Positions 1 to 7,538 of a stretch of DNA of 33,650 bases are shown in pieces (positions within the stretch are counted from its first letter, which is position 1; each line of letters starts with the position of its first letter). The notes beneath the pieces were generated by a model. It worked only from the letters and a program-made list of their open reading frames with translations, was not told the DNA's origin and made no database searches. The stretch comes from JAFAVZ01 sp036009105. Lineage in GTDB: Bacteria > Acidobacteriota > Thermoanaerobaculia > Gp7-AA8. The DNA lies in NCBI GenBank assembly GCA_036009105.1, contig DASYMJ010000195.1, positions 1 through 33,650 on the forward strand, given 5' to 3'. Made by a program: the position numbers and the translations under genes.

Positions 1-933
1 CAGCAGAATTGCCAGAACAAGCCGCTGTGCGACGACCCGGTGCTGCAGAAGCTGGAGCGGCACGTCGCGTTGCGCGCGCAGGAGCTCGGCCCGGAAAAAG
101 TCGCGGTCATCTTCCTCGGCGACAACATCTATCCGGCCGGCCTGAACCCGAAGAAGGGGAGCGAGTTTCAGGCGGGCAGCTGGCGGCTCTCCGCGCAGGT
201 GGATGTGGCGCGCAGGAGCGGCGTGCGCGGCTGGTTCGTGCCGGGCAATCACGACTGGAACACGAACGAGGTGGGCGGCTTCGAGCGCATCCGGGCGCAG
301 GCGGAGTTCCTCGCGGCGGTGACGGATGCGCGCGTGGCGATGCGTCCGCGCGGCGCCTGCTCGGGGCCGGACGTGGAGACGCTCGGCGGCGCGCTGTCGG
401 TCGTCTTCGTCGATACCGCCTGGTGGCTGCACCCGGCAAAGGACCGCCCCGGCTCGCCGCCCTGCAATGCGACGACGGAGGCCGCCGCCGCGGAGGCGCT
501 CCGCCTGACCCTCACTCCGCTCAATGCCCGGCGCACGATCATCGTCTCGCATCATCCGTTCGAGAAGAGCGTGGGGCGGCACGGCACGTCGGGCAGCGGC
601 AAACAGGACTTCGCCTCGACGGAGAACCGGCGCATGCGTACCGCGCTGCAGAAGGCCGTCACCGATTCGGGCCTTCATCCGCTGATGTGGGCCGCGGGCC
701 ACGATCACTCGCTGCAGATCCTCCGCGGCGAGAAGGTGGCCATCGACGTGGTCAGCGGCCTGGGATACTCGCGCAAGTCGACCGGCGTCACCTGCACGGC
801 GGACGTCGTGTACGCGTCGGAGCGTCCCGGCTACATGGTGCTGGACATCCCCACCGACCCCGCCGCCCAGCCGCGCCTGGAGGTGCGGGAGCTGAACGGG
901 CCGGCGGCGCCGTTCTCGATGCGGCTGCCGTAG
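1..933 (+). CDS. Calcineurin-like metallophosphoesterase, 5'-truncated by the window edge
   Basis: The reading frame is open from the first base, so the start and the first metal-binding motif (D-x-H) lie outside the window. Visible family motifs are FLGDN near codon 41, GNHDW near codon 84, an SHHP motif near codon 184 and GHDH near codon 235. Together these form the dimetal site of purple-acid/calcineurin-type phosphoesterases. The spacing fits a monofunctional phosphatase domain of about 300 residues; the substrate cannot be deduced. A GTG at 40 could be read as a start, but the coding signal continues before it. It ends 4 bp from the stop of the convergent next gene. The family assignment is firm; the specific function is unknown. 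Confidence 0.85.
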   Translation, partial: QQNCQNKPLCDDPVLQKLERHVALRAQELGPEKVAVIFLGDNIYPAGLNPKKGSEFQAGSWRLSAQVDVARRSGVRGWFVPGNHDWNTNEVGGFERIRAQAEFLAAVTDARVAMRPRGACSGPDVETLGGALSVVFVDTAWWLHPAKDRPGSPPCNATTEAAAAEALRLTLTPLNARRTIIVSHHPFEKSVGRHGTSGSGKQDFASTENRRMRTALQKAVTDSGLHPLMWAAGHDHSLQILRGEKVAIDVVSGLGYSRKSTGVTCTADVVYASERPGYMVLDIPTDPAAQPRLEVRELNGPAAPFSMRLP

Positions 934-937
934 GGGC

Positions 938-1588
938 CTAGGTGCCGTTGCGGTAGCAGTGGCAGGCGATGGAGTTGCAGCAGGCGTAATAGCCGTTCTG
1001 GCAGGAGACGCTGCAGCCGCCGTTGCCCGATGAGCAACTGGTGGAGCCCGCGCCGCCGGAGACGCAGTTCGCAGCGCTTCCGCCCGAGCCGTTACCCGGA
1101 TCGTTGTCATACGGGCCCGCGTCGGGCGCGGCGCGTAACTGCCGGCCGGCGCGCTCATCGACCGGCTGCAGCGACAGCTCGTACCCGCTGGCCCGTGTAA
1201 TGGCGAAGTCCGCCGGAAGCTCGCGATCGATCTGGGCGTCGCCGAGATGCAGGATGATCATCTTGCGCTCGCGCGACGAAATGATGACGACCGACTCGGT
1301 CGCAATCTCCACGTGTGCACGCCGCAGCACGAGGTCGAGCGGAGCTACCTCCTCCTCGCTGCGAAGCGTGATCGTTTCCTCGACCACCCCATCCGGAACC
1401 TCGGCAGCAATGTCGTGGGAGCGGGGCAGCGGCGTGATTGCGTCGACGGAGACGACGACGGAATGGCCGGCAGCGTGAATGGCTATGTCGCCATCGATGG
1501 TGCGATACGGCATGGACGCGGCAGCCTGATGCGCGCAGCCGAGAAACAGAATGGCGGCTGCTAAAGACTCCTTGAGGTTTCTTTGCAT
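938..1588 (-). CDS. Secreted protein with Cys-rich C-terminal tail, function unknown
   Basis: This is a 216-aa product with an N-terminal hydrophobic segment ending near a Cys and an AAAS site, so it is probably exported. The central part (about residues 30-150) is acidic and looks beta-rich. The last 45 residues are Gly/Ser-rich with eight Cys, including CSVSCQNGYYACC followed by CHCY, and the protein ends within this tail. I do not recognise the family. The tail could be disulfide-bonded, bind metal or be modified after translation. Two ATG codons stand in tandem (1591 and 1588); the second is better spaced (about 5 nt) from GGAGG. TATCAT lies upstream as a possible -10. It is convergent with the preceding phosphatase. 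Confidence 0.7.
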   Translation of the reverse strand: MQRNLKESLAAAILFLGCAHQAAASMPYRTIDGDIAIHAAGHSVVVSVDAITPLPRSHDIAAEVPDGVVEETITLRSEEEVAPLDLVLRRAHVEIATESVVIISSRERKMIILHLGDAQIDRELPADFAITRASGYELSLQPVDERAGRQLRAAPDAGPYDNDPGNGSGGSAANCVSGGAGSTSCSSGNGGCSVSCQNGYYACCNSIACHCYRNGT

Positions 1589-1590
1589 CA

Positions 1591-1606
1591 TTCCCTCCGT
1601 AGGGAA
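1591..1606 (-). promoter_or_regulatory. Small hairpin covering the ribosome binding site of the Cys-rich gene
   Basis: On the minus strand TTCCCT-ACGG-AGGGAA forms a perfect 6-bp stem with a 4-nt loop. The GGAGGG ribosome binding site lies in the loop/3' arm and the ATG follows directly. It could modulate initiation, but short palindromes arise by chance and no ligand or regulator is evident. Confidence 0.3.
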
Positions 1607-1622
1607 GGGATGATAGCACGAA

Positions 1623-2942
1623 TCAAGCCTCCACGTCCTCCCAGATCTTCACGTCCTTGCTCTCCCGCAGGAACAGCGAGCCCACCACGAACGTCAGCAT
1701 TGCGACGCCGATGGGGTACCAGAGGCCGGCGTAGATGTGGCCCGTCTTCGCCACCACCGCCGTCGCGATCAGCGGCGTGAAGCCGCCGAACCAGCCGTTG
1801 CCGATGTGGTAGGGCAGGGAGAGCGACGTATACCGGATCTTCGCCGGGAAGGCCTCCACCAGGAATGCGGCGATGGGGCCGTAGACCATCGTCACGAAGA
1901 GCACCTGCACGAACACCAGCAGGGTGAGCATCACCGGATTGAGCGGCGAGGAGTAGGCCTTCATGGCCTGGTAGATCGGGTAGTAGCTCAGCGCGGCGAT
2001 GAGGTTGCCGGCCATCATGATCTTCTTCCGGCCGATGCGGTCGGAGAGCGCGCCGAAGACGATGAAGAACGGTGTGCCGAGGGCCAGGGCGATAGCGACG
2101 ATGATGTTCGCCATCACGAACTCGACCTTCAGCACGTTCTGCAGAAAAAAGAGCGCGTAGAACTGCCCCGTGTACCAGACAACCGCCTGTCCCGCCGCGG
2201 CGCCGAAGAGGACGAGGAGGATCACCTTCCAGTTCTTCCGGTTGCCCAGGCTGTCCCGCAGCGGCGTCGTGGAGGTCTTCCCCTCCGACTTCAATTTCGA
2301 GAAGAGCGGGGACTCCTTCAGCTTGAGGCGGATGTAGAGCGACATGCCGACGAGGAGGATGGAAAGCAGAAAAGGGATGCGCCAGCCCCAGGCCTTGAAG
2401 TCGGCCTCGCTCATGCGCGTGCGGACGGCGAGGATGACACCGAGGGAGACGAAGAGGCCGAGGGTGGCGGTGGTCTGGATGAAGCTCGTGTAGAAGCCGC
2501 GCCGGTTGTCCGGCACGTGCTCGGCCACGTACACCGCCGCGCCGCCGTACTCGCCGCCGAGGGCCAGGCCCTGGATGAGGCGCAATGCGACGAGGATCAG
2601 CGGCGCGCCGATGCCGATGCTGGCGTAGGTGGGCAGCAGACCGATGACGAACGTCGCGCCGCCCATGATGAGCAGCGTCACCAGGAACGCGTACTTGCGT
2701 CCGACCAGGTCACCGATGCGGCCGAAGACGATCGCCCCGAACGGCCGCACGGCGAAGCCGGTGGCGAACGTGGCCAGGGTGAGCAGGAACCCGGCGGTGG
2801 GATTCGACTTCGGGAAAAACGAGCCGGCGATGATGGTAGCGAGGCTGCCGAAGATGTAGAAGTCGTACCACTCGATCATCGTCCCCGCCGCGGATGCGGC
2901 GATGACTTTCCAGATGGAGGATCCGCTCGCGGTTGGTTGCAT
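1623..2942 (-). CDS. MFS transporter of the metabolite:H+ symporter (MHS) type
   Basis: This 439-aa integral membrane protein has 12 hydrophobic segments. The N-terminus reads AGTMIEWYDFYIFG, the signature of the MHS branch (ProP, KgtP, ShiA relatives). The loop 2-3 motif GRIGDLVGRKYAF and its counterpart in the second half, GALSDRIGRKKIM, are both intact, as is the RLIQGLALGGEYGG motif in TM4. Such proteins import small organic acids, betaine or shikimate with protons; the substrate is not predictable here. No Shine-Dalgarno site is seen, but TACAAT lies 7 nt before the ATG, suggesting a leaderless transcript. The gene follows an inverted heptamer repeat and is transcribed away from it. Confidence 0.9.
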   Translation of the reverse strand: MQPTASGSSIWKVIAASAAGTMIEWYDFYIFGSLATIIAGSFFPKSNPTAGFLLTLATFATGFAVRPFGAIVFGRIGDLVGRKYAFLVTLLIMGGATFVIGLLPTYASIGIGAPLILVALRLIQGLALGGEYGGAAVYVAEHVPDNRRGFYTSFIQTTATLGLFVSLGVILAVRTRMSEADFKAWGWRIPFLLSILLVGMSLYIRLKLKESPLFSKLKSEGKTSTTPLRDSLGNRKNWKVILLVLFGAAAGQAVVWYTGQFYALFFLQNVLKVEFVMANIIVAIALALGTPFFIVFGALSDRIGRKKIMMAGNLIAALSYYPIYQAMKAYSSPLNPVMLTLLVFVQVLFVTMVYGPIAAFLVEAFPAKIRYTSLSLPYHIGNGWFGGFTPLIATAVVAKTGHIYAGLWYPIGVAMLTFVVGSLFLRESKDVKIWEDVEA

Positions 2943-2949
2943 GTGCCGG

Positions 2950-2955
2950 ATTGTA
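2950..2955 (-). promoter_or_regulatory. Putative -10 element (TACAAT) of the MFS gene
   Basis: TACAAT on the minus strand differs from TATAAT by one base and ends 7 nt before the ATG. Transcription would then begin at or next to the start codon. No Shine-Dalgarno site is present. Confidence 0.5.
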
Positions 2956-2960
2956 CGGGC

Positions 2961-3057
2961 GATCAGCGATCAGCGATCGGCGATCGGGAGGACGGCCGGC
3001 CATCCCGCGGAGCGCGCCAGATCCTGTCTGATCGCCGATCGCTGATGTCCGATCGCC
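2961..3057. repeat. Intergenic inverted repeat made of 7-bp units (GATCAGC type)
   Basis: The left arm is four consecutive heptamers, GATCAGC, GATCAGC, GATCGGC, GATCGGG (2961-2988). The right arm is GATCGCC, GATCGCT, GATGTCC, GATCGCC (3030-3057). A perfect 17-bp inverted match joins 2969-2985 and 3030-3046 across a 44-nt spacer. There is no T-tract, so it is not an ordinary intrinsic terminator. It fills nearly the whole gap between two minus-strand genes. The same 7-bp architecture recurs at 22846 and 27243 with another unit sequence. Confidence 0.75.
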
Positions 3058-3059
3058 AA

Positions 3060-4721
3060 TCAGGCCGGATACGGATACCCCGCCGCGAGCGCCTCCTCCA
3101 GCGTCGCGTCATGCTTGTAGATGTCCTCGAAGAACTGCACCGCGCCGTCGTCCTGCACGTGCGCGGTCGTGTAGATGATCATGATAGGGATGGGCTGCCT
3201 GATGCGGACCACAGTCGGGTCGCCGGTGCCGTTCATGGCGCCCTTGATGCGCTGCGGCGTCCACTCCGGCTGATCGCGCAGCACCCACGCGGCGAGTCCG
3301 GCCGGATCGGCCACGCGGATGCAGCCGTGGCTGAAGTCGCGCCGCGAGCGGTCGAACAGGGTTTGGGCGGGCGTGGAGTGCAGGTAGACGTTGTTCTCGT
3401 TCGGGAACATGAACTTGACCAGCCCCAGTGCATTCGAGGAGCCGGGCTTCTGCCGCACCCGGTAGTCGCCGGTGCGGAGGTGCGCGATGCGCGCGTCGTC
3501 CACCGTGGCGCCGATCACGCGGTCGTTCGCGTCAACGATCTCGTAGTTGTTGCGGGCCAGATAGTCGCGGTCGCCCTTCTCCAGATGGGGCACGATCTCG
3601 CCGCGCTGGATGTTCGGGGTCACGTTCCAGTACGGGCGGAAGACGACGTACTTCGTCTCGTCCTCGAAGATCGGCGTCTGGTGGTTGTACGCCTGCCCCA
3701 CCACCACGCGCATGGTCACCGCCGTCTTGTTGTCCGGCCCCCACGCGCGCAGCACGAACTCCGGCACGTTGACGATGATGGGCGGCGCGGAGAACTGCAT
3801 CGGGGCCCAGCGCCAGCGCTCCAGGGCCCACTGGATCTGCCGCACGCGGTAGCCGAGGGGCACGTTGAGGGCGGCGAACGTCTTCGGCCCCATCGTGCCG
3901 TTGTTCTCCAGGCCGTGCCGGGTCTGGAAGCGCTTCACGGCGTCGATCAGCGCACCGTCGTAGATGCCGCGCGTCTCGTCGAACGCCACCGGCGTGGGCA
4001 GGTCGCCGATGCGGCGCAGCATGCGCGTCAGCTGCGCGAGGCCGGCGTAAGCATCCCCCGGCTTGACCGATTTCACGACCGGCAGCGGCTTCTCGTTCGC
4101 CGCGTCCGCGGCGTAGCGGCGGTACTGGCCCAGCGCCTGCTGCAGGCGGCGGTACTCCTCGTATTGCGGCTCGATGTCCGACAGCGCCATGGCCGGGTCG
4201 GGCGACACGGCCACGTCGGTCAGCCGCGTCGGCAGGTAGTACTTCTTTCCCTCGATGTCGAGGTCGAAGCGGAGATTGCGCGGGTTGATGCGGCCGATGT
4301 GGAGGTCGGAGATGTAGCGCATCAATGTGGCGCTCAAGGCGAGATCGAAACGCGCCAGCGCGGTCTCGTTCGGGGCCGCATCCAACAGCGCCAGCCGCTC
4401 CCGCCAGCGCGGCGCGTCGTAGTCGACGGCGTTGATGCCCTTCACATCCGCCGCTTCGAACATCGAGATCACCACCCGCGCCTGGGGCGTCACTCTGCCA
4501 TTGCTCGACCAGAAGTTCGTGTAGCCGACCGGCCCATAAAAATTGCGCAGGTGCTTGCGATAGTCGGAGAAGTCGGGCCAGCGCAATTCGTCCATCCGCC
4601 CGGCCTCGACCAGCGATTGAATCAGCTTCGCGCCCGCCGTCTGGGGGAGCGGTTCCGGCGCCTGGCCGAAAACGGCCGGGCAGACGAAGAGCAGGAGGAG
4701 ACACACAATGGACCGGCGCAT
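3060..4721 (-). CDS. L,D-transpeptidase, LdtD/YcbB-like
   Basis: This 553-aa protein is predicted to be periplasmic, with a signal peptide ending near the AVFGQA site (about residue 20). Domain order matches the LdtD class: a scaffold region (about 30-190), a peptidoglycan-binding domain (about 210-275, with AVKRFQTRHGLENNGTMGP) and a YkuD catalytic domain (about 310-480). The active-site motif SHGCIR places the nucleophile at Cys467 and the adjacent His at 465; a further conserved His lies in VYLHSTPAQ. The enzyme forms 3-3 (meso-DAP to meso-DAP) crosslinks in peptidoglycan. It is slightly shorter than E. coli LdtD. TACAAT stands 9 nt before the ATG and there is no Shine-Dalgarno site. Confidence 0.92.
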   Translation of the reverse strand: MRRSIVCLLLLFVCPAVFGQAPEPLPQTAGAKLIQSLVEAGRMDELRWPDFSDYRKHLRNFYGPVGYTNFWSSNGRVTPQARVVISMFEAADVKGINAVDYDAPRWRERLALLDAAPNETALARFDLALSATLMRYISDLHIGRINPRNLRFDLDIEGKKYYLPTRLTDVAVSPDPAMALSDIEPQYEEYRRLQQALGQYRRYAADAANEKPLPVVKSVKPGDAYAGLAQLTRMLRRIGDLPTPVAFDETRGIYDGALIDAVKRFQTRHGLENNGTMGPKTFAALNVPLGYRVRQIQWALERWRWAPMQFSAPPIIVNVPEFVLRAWGPDNKTAVTMRVVVGQAYNHQTPIFEDETKYVVFRPYWNVTPNIQRGEIVPHLEKGDRDYLARNNYEIVDANDRVIGATVDDARIAHLRTGDYRVRQKPGSSNALGLVKFMFPNENNVYLHSTPAQTLFDRSRRDFSHGCIRVADPAGLAAWVLRDQPEWTPQRIKGAMNGTGDPTVVRIRQPIPIMIIYTTAHVQDDGAVQFFEDIYKHDATLEEALAAGYPYPA

Positions 4722-4730
4722 GAGGGGTCC

Positions 4731-4736
4731 ATTGTA
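4731..4736 (-). promoter_or_regulatory. Putative -10 element (TACAAT) of the L,D-transpeptidase gene
   Basis: TACAAT on the minus strand lies 9 nt before the ATG, with no ribosome binding site between. The predicted leader is 0-3 nt. Confidence 0.5.
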
Positions 4737-4768
4737 AGGTCCGTGGCGCGCTCAGGCCGTGCGCGGGA

Positions 4769-5929
4769 TCACGCGCGCCGCAACTCGATGACCGTGATCT
4801 CGCCATGCACGCCCAGCCGCGACGGCGGCCCCCAATATCCCGTCCCTCGGCTCACGTAGAGCCACGTGCGGCCGATGCGATGCAGCCCGGCCACCACCGG
4901 CTGGAACCAGCGGATGAGCAGGTTGAAGGGGAAGAACTGGCCGCCGTGGGTGTGGCCGGAGAGCTGGAGGTGGACGCCGAGGCGGTCGGCATCCTGCGCG
5001 GTCTGCGGGCGATGGGAGAGCAGCACCTTGACCGCGTCGCGCGGCGCGCCGGCCAGGGCGCGGTCGGGATCCTGCTTGTGCGTGTAGCGGCCCACCGGAT
5101 CGGTCACGCCGGCCATCACCAGCTTTGCTTCACCCCGCCGGATGATGCGGTGCTCGTTCTTGAGGAACTGCAGGCCGTGGCGCTCCAGCTCCGGGATCCA
5201 TTCCGAGGCTCGCCAGTAGTACTCGTGGTTCCCGGTGACGTAGAAGACGCCGTCGCGCGCGCGCAACTCGCGCAGCGGCGCGATGGAGTCGCGCACCTCG
5301 TGCACGTACGAGTCGACCAGGTCGCCGGTGATGGCGATCGCGTCGGCGTCGAGGGCGTTCGTCCGCTCCACCAGCGACGCGACGAAGCGCCGCTGGATGG
5401 TCGGCCCCACGTGCACGTCGCTCCATTGCACGATGCGGTAGCCCTCCAGCGCCTCGGGCAGCTCGTCGATGGCGACAGGGACGCGTCGCACGCGCGGGCA
5501 GCGCGCCTGGACCAGGCCGACGGCGGAGAGCACGCCCGCCGCGCCGAGGATGGCGAAGCTGAGGGCGCGGCCGCTGATGAGGGGGAGGGTGGTGGCGAGG
5601 GAGGCGAGGAAGGAGCCGAGACGGATGAGGTCGCCGGCCGCGACGAGGATGAGCAGCGTGGCAAAGACGGCCAGCGTCGCATAGCCGGTCCAGTGCATCA
5701 CCGTGCGCCGGCGAAGGTGATCGGAGCGGCGGACGAGCATGGGCAGGATGGGCAGCAGGGAGAGGAGGAAGATGCCGCCCCAGGCGAGCGCGGGGGCGAG
5801 GCCGCCGGCGCGCGCGGCCGCGACGACCGGCCGGCCGGCGTAGGCGAAGAGGGCCAGCCAGACGGCCGGCAGGGCGACGAAACGGATCGGCGCGGCGCCG
5901 TTCCGGGCCAGGGTTCGGATGCGTTTCAT
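4769..5929 (-). CDS. Membrane-anchored metallophosphoesterase (YaeI/YkuE-like)
   Basis: This 386-aa protein has four or five hydrophobic segments in its first 145 residues, followed by a complete calcineurin-type phosphoesterase domain. Metal ligands are visible in order: D171-x-H173 (SDVHVG), D203 (GDLVDS), N234-H235 (GNHEYYW), H306 (LLSHRP) and H326-x-H328 (GHTHGGQ). The C-terminal region with SRGTGYWGPP is typical of this subfamily, which acts at the membrane surface on lipid or nucleotide phosphoesters; the exact substrate is unknown. It is transcribed in the same direction as the L,D-transpeptidase, 47 bp upstream of it. The family is firm; the physiological role is open. Confidence 0.88.
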   Translation of the reverse strand: MKRIRTLARNGAAPIRFVALPAVWLALFAYAGRPVVAAARAGGLAPALAWGGIFLLSLLPILPMLVRRSDHLRRRTVMHWTGYATLAVFATLLILVAAGDLIRLGSFLASLATTLPLISGRALSFAILGAAGVLSAVGLVQARCPRVRRVPVAIDELPEALEGYRIVQWSDVHVGPTIQRRFVASLVERTNALDADAIAITGDLVDSYVHEVRDSIAPLRELRARDGVFYVTGNHEYYWRASEWIPELERHGLQFLKNEHRIIRRGEAKLVMAGVTDPVGRYTHKQDPDRALAGAPRDAVKVLLSHRPQTAQDADRLGVHLQLSGHTHGGQFFPFNLLIRWFQPVVAGLHRIGRTWLYVSRGTGYWGPPSRLGVHGEITVIELRRA

Positions 5930-6006
5930 GTACCGTCACTAACGGTTCGGCGGGCGCGATGTTTCCCGGGAACGATCCTGATCCCCGGCGCGTTTTCCTC
6001 GGGCGT

Positions 6007-6012
6007 AAGGAG
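6007..6012 (+). promoter_or_regulatory. Ribosome binding site deciding the msrB start
   Basis: AAGGAG ends 7 nt before the GTG at 6020. It fixes the start of MsrB although the frame stays open far upstream. Confidence 0.7.
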
Positions 6013-6019
6013 ACAACCC

Positions 6020-6595
6020 GTGAACAAACGTCAACCGGTCTGGCTCGCTGCTCTCGCCGTCCTGGCGCTGGTAGCGTACGCCGCCGCCACGAAGCCCGCA
6101 CCGTCCGCCGCCCCTGCCTCGAAAGGAGCCGCCATGCATTCGAACGCCGCCAAGCCCTCCGACACCGAGCTGAAGAAGAAGCTGACGCCCATCCAGTACG
6201 AGGTGACGCAGCACGAGGGAACGGAGCCGCCGTTCCGCAACGAGTACTGGGACAACCACCAGGCCGGCATCTATGTCGACGTCGTCTCCGGCGAGCCGCT
6301 CTTCAGCTCGCTCGACAAGTTCGAGTCCGGCACCGGCTGGCCGAGCTTCACCAGGCCCCTGGAGACCGCGAATGTGGTGACCAAAACCGATCGCAAGTTC
6401 TTCATGGCCCGCACCGAAGTCCGCTCCAAGCACGCCGACTCCCACCTGGGGCACGTCTTCGACGACGGCCCGGCCCCGACCGGCCAGCGCTATTGCATGA
6501 ACTCGGCGTCGATGCGCTTCATCCCGGTGGAGAAGCTCGAGGCCGAGGGTTACGGGCAGTACCTCCACCTGTTCCGGAAGGAAGCGAAGAAGTAG
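6020..6595 (+). CDS. msrB: Peptide-methionine (R)-S-oxide reductase, exported 1-Cys form
   Basis: This 191-aa enzyme reduces the R epimer of methionine sulfoxide in proteins. The start is GTG at 6020, supported by AAGGAG 7 nt upstream. Residues about 7-24 are hydrophobic, followed by an Ala/Pro-rich linker, so the protein should be exported or anchored facing the periplasm. Family motifs are EPLFSS, GWPSF, RTEVRSK, SHLGHVFDDGP and RYCMNSASMRF, whose Cys is the catalytic nucleophile. It is the only Cys in the protein: the usual resolving position (GCGWPSF) is Thr, and the zinc CxxC pairs are absent. Regeneration must therefore use an external thiol. It overlaps msrA by one base (TAGTG), implying translational coupling. 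Confidence 0.93.
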   Translation: MNKRQPVWLAALAVLALVAYAAATKPAPSAAPASKGAAMHSNAAKPSDTELKKKLTPIQYEVTQHEGTEPPFRNEYWDNHQAGIYVDVVSGEPLFSSLDKFESGTGWPSFTRPLETANVVTKTDRKFFMARTEVRSKHADSHLGHVFDDGPAPTGQRYCMNSASMRFIPVEKLEAEGYGQYLHLFRKEAKK

Positions 6596-7080
6596 TGGCC
6601 AGGACGGAGACCGCCACGCTCGCCGGCGGTTGCTTCTGGGGTGTGGAGGAGTTCCTCCGCTCGCTGCCCGGTGTAGTCGACACGACCGTCGGCTACACCG
6701 GCGGCACCGTGGCCAATCCGCGCTACGACGATGTGAAGACGGGCCGCACCGGCCACGCCGAGGCGCTGGAGATCGTGTTCGACCCTTCGAGGATCACCTA
6801 CGGGGAGCTCCTCGACTTCTTCTTCCGCCTGCACGACCCGACCACGGCGAACCGCCAGGGCAACGACATCGGCACGCAATACCGCTCCGCCATCTTCTTC
6901 CACGACGAGACGCAGCGCGCCGCCGCCGAAACGGCGATCCGCACTGCCCGGAAGAAGTGGCCGCGCCCCATCGTGACGGAAGTGGTGCCAGCGACGCAGT
7001 TCTGGTCCGCGGAGGAGTACCACCAGGACTACCTGCAGAAGTATCCGAACGGGTACAACTGCCACTATTTGCGGGGGTGA
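6595..7080 (+). CDS. msrA: Peptide-methionine (S)-S-oxide reductase
   Basis: This 161-aa enzyme carries the MsrA signature GGCFWGVEE with the catalytic Cys near residue 13. Other conserved blocks are VGYTGG, TGHAEALEI, HDPTTANRQGNDIGTQYRS and the terminal GYNCHY with a candidate resolving Cys. It repairs the S epimer of methionine sulfoxide, complementing MsrB. The GTG start shares its first G with the msrB stop codon. Unlike MsrB it has no signal peptide, so the two enzymes appear to work in different compartments despite being coupled. Its stop abuts that of the next, convergent gene in a TGATCA palindrome. Confidence 0.93.
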   Translation: MARTETATLAGGCFWGVEEFLRSLPGVVDTTVGYTGGTVANPRYDDVKTGRTGHAEALEIVFDPSRITYGELLDFFFRLHDPTTANRQGNDIGTQYRSAIFFHDETQRAAAETAIRTARKKWPRPIVTEVVPATQFWSAEEYHQDYLQKYPNGYNCHYLRG

Positions 7081-7449
7081 TCAGCGCGGCAGCACCGCTA
7101 CCGCGCGCAACGGCCCGCCCGACCCGCCCGCGATCTTCATCGGCAGGGGCAACGGGATCTGATCCGCCGTCCTGCCGCGCTCCGAGAAATGGATCGGCGC
7201 GTCGAGATGCGTGCCGCCATGCTCCGGCGTGCAGATGGAATTCGACGCGTAGAACCACCCGGCCGGCGTCTGCCCATGCGCGAGCTGCTTCAACTCGAAG
7301 GACGTGGGCGAGGTCGGCCAGTAGAGCGTGTGCTCGTCGAACGGCCAGGAGAGGTCGACCAGCTCGCCGGTGGCGAGGTTCGCGGGCCGCGGCGCGGTGG
7401 CGCAGGCGGCGAGCGCGAGAAGAGCGAGGACGGCGACGTGGCGATGCAT
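7081..7449 (-). pseudogene. Cyclase-family (kynurenine formamidase-like) lipoprotein, C-terminally truncated
   Basis: The 122-residue product starts with a lipoprotein signal (LLALAAC) followed by the N-terminal part of a cyclase-family hydrolase. The metal-binding signature is present as HGGTHLDAPIHF, preceded by DLSWPFDEHTLYWP. Family members are usually over 200 residues with a second conserved half; here similarity fades after DQIPL and the frame stops about 20 residues later, directly against the msrA stop. The missing half is not seen elsewhere in the window, so a deletion is the simplest explanation. ATG at 7449 is preferred over a GTG at 7467 because it begins the signal peptide. It could still be expressed, but an active enzyme is unlikely. 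Confidence 0.65.
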
Positions 7450-7524
7450 GAAAAGGAATTGTGGCACGCGTGAAAAGCAGCCACCACGCCGTCTACCTAA
7501 CTGCGTGTGAATGGGTCCCGCGCA

Positions 7525-7532
7525 AAAGGAGG
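7525..7532 (+). promoter_or_regulatory. Strong ribosome binding site of the caspase gene
   Basis: AAAGGAGG ends 6 nt before the ATG at 7539. It selects this start over in-frame upstream codons and heads the protease operon. Confidence 0.7.
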
Positions 7533-7538
7533 CTCCCG

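Noticed and set aside
2969..3046. Intrinsic terminator after the L,D-transpeptidase or before the MFS gene
   Set aside because: The loop is 44 nt and there is no T-tract. The heptamer structure and similar copies elsewhere fit a dispersed repeat better.
1737..4859. Open frame of 1040 codons on the plus strand opposite the MFS and L,D-transpeptidase genes
   Set aside because: Arg/Glu/His-rich, repetitive composition without family motifs. It is the antisense shadow of two well-supported minus-strand genes in GC-rich DNA.
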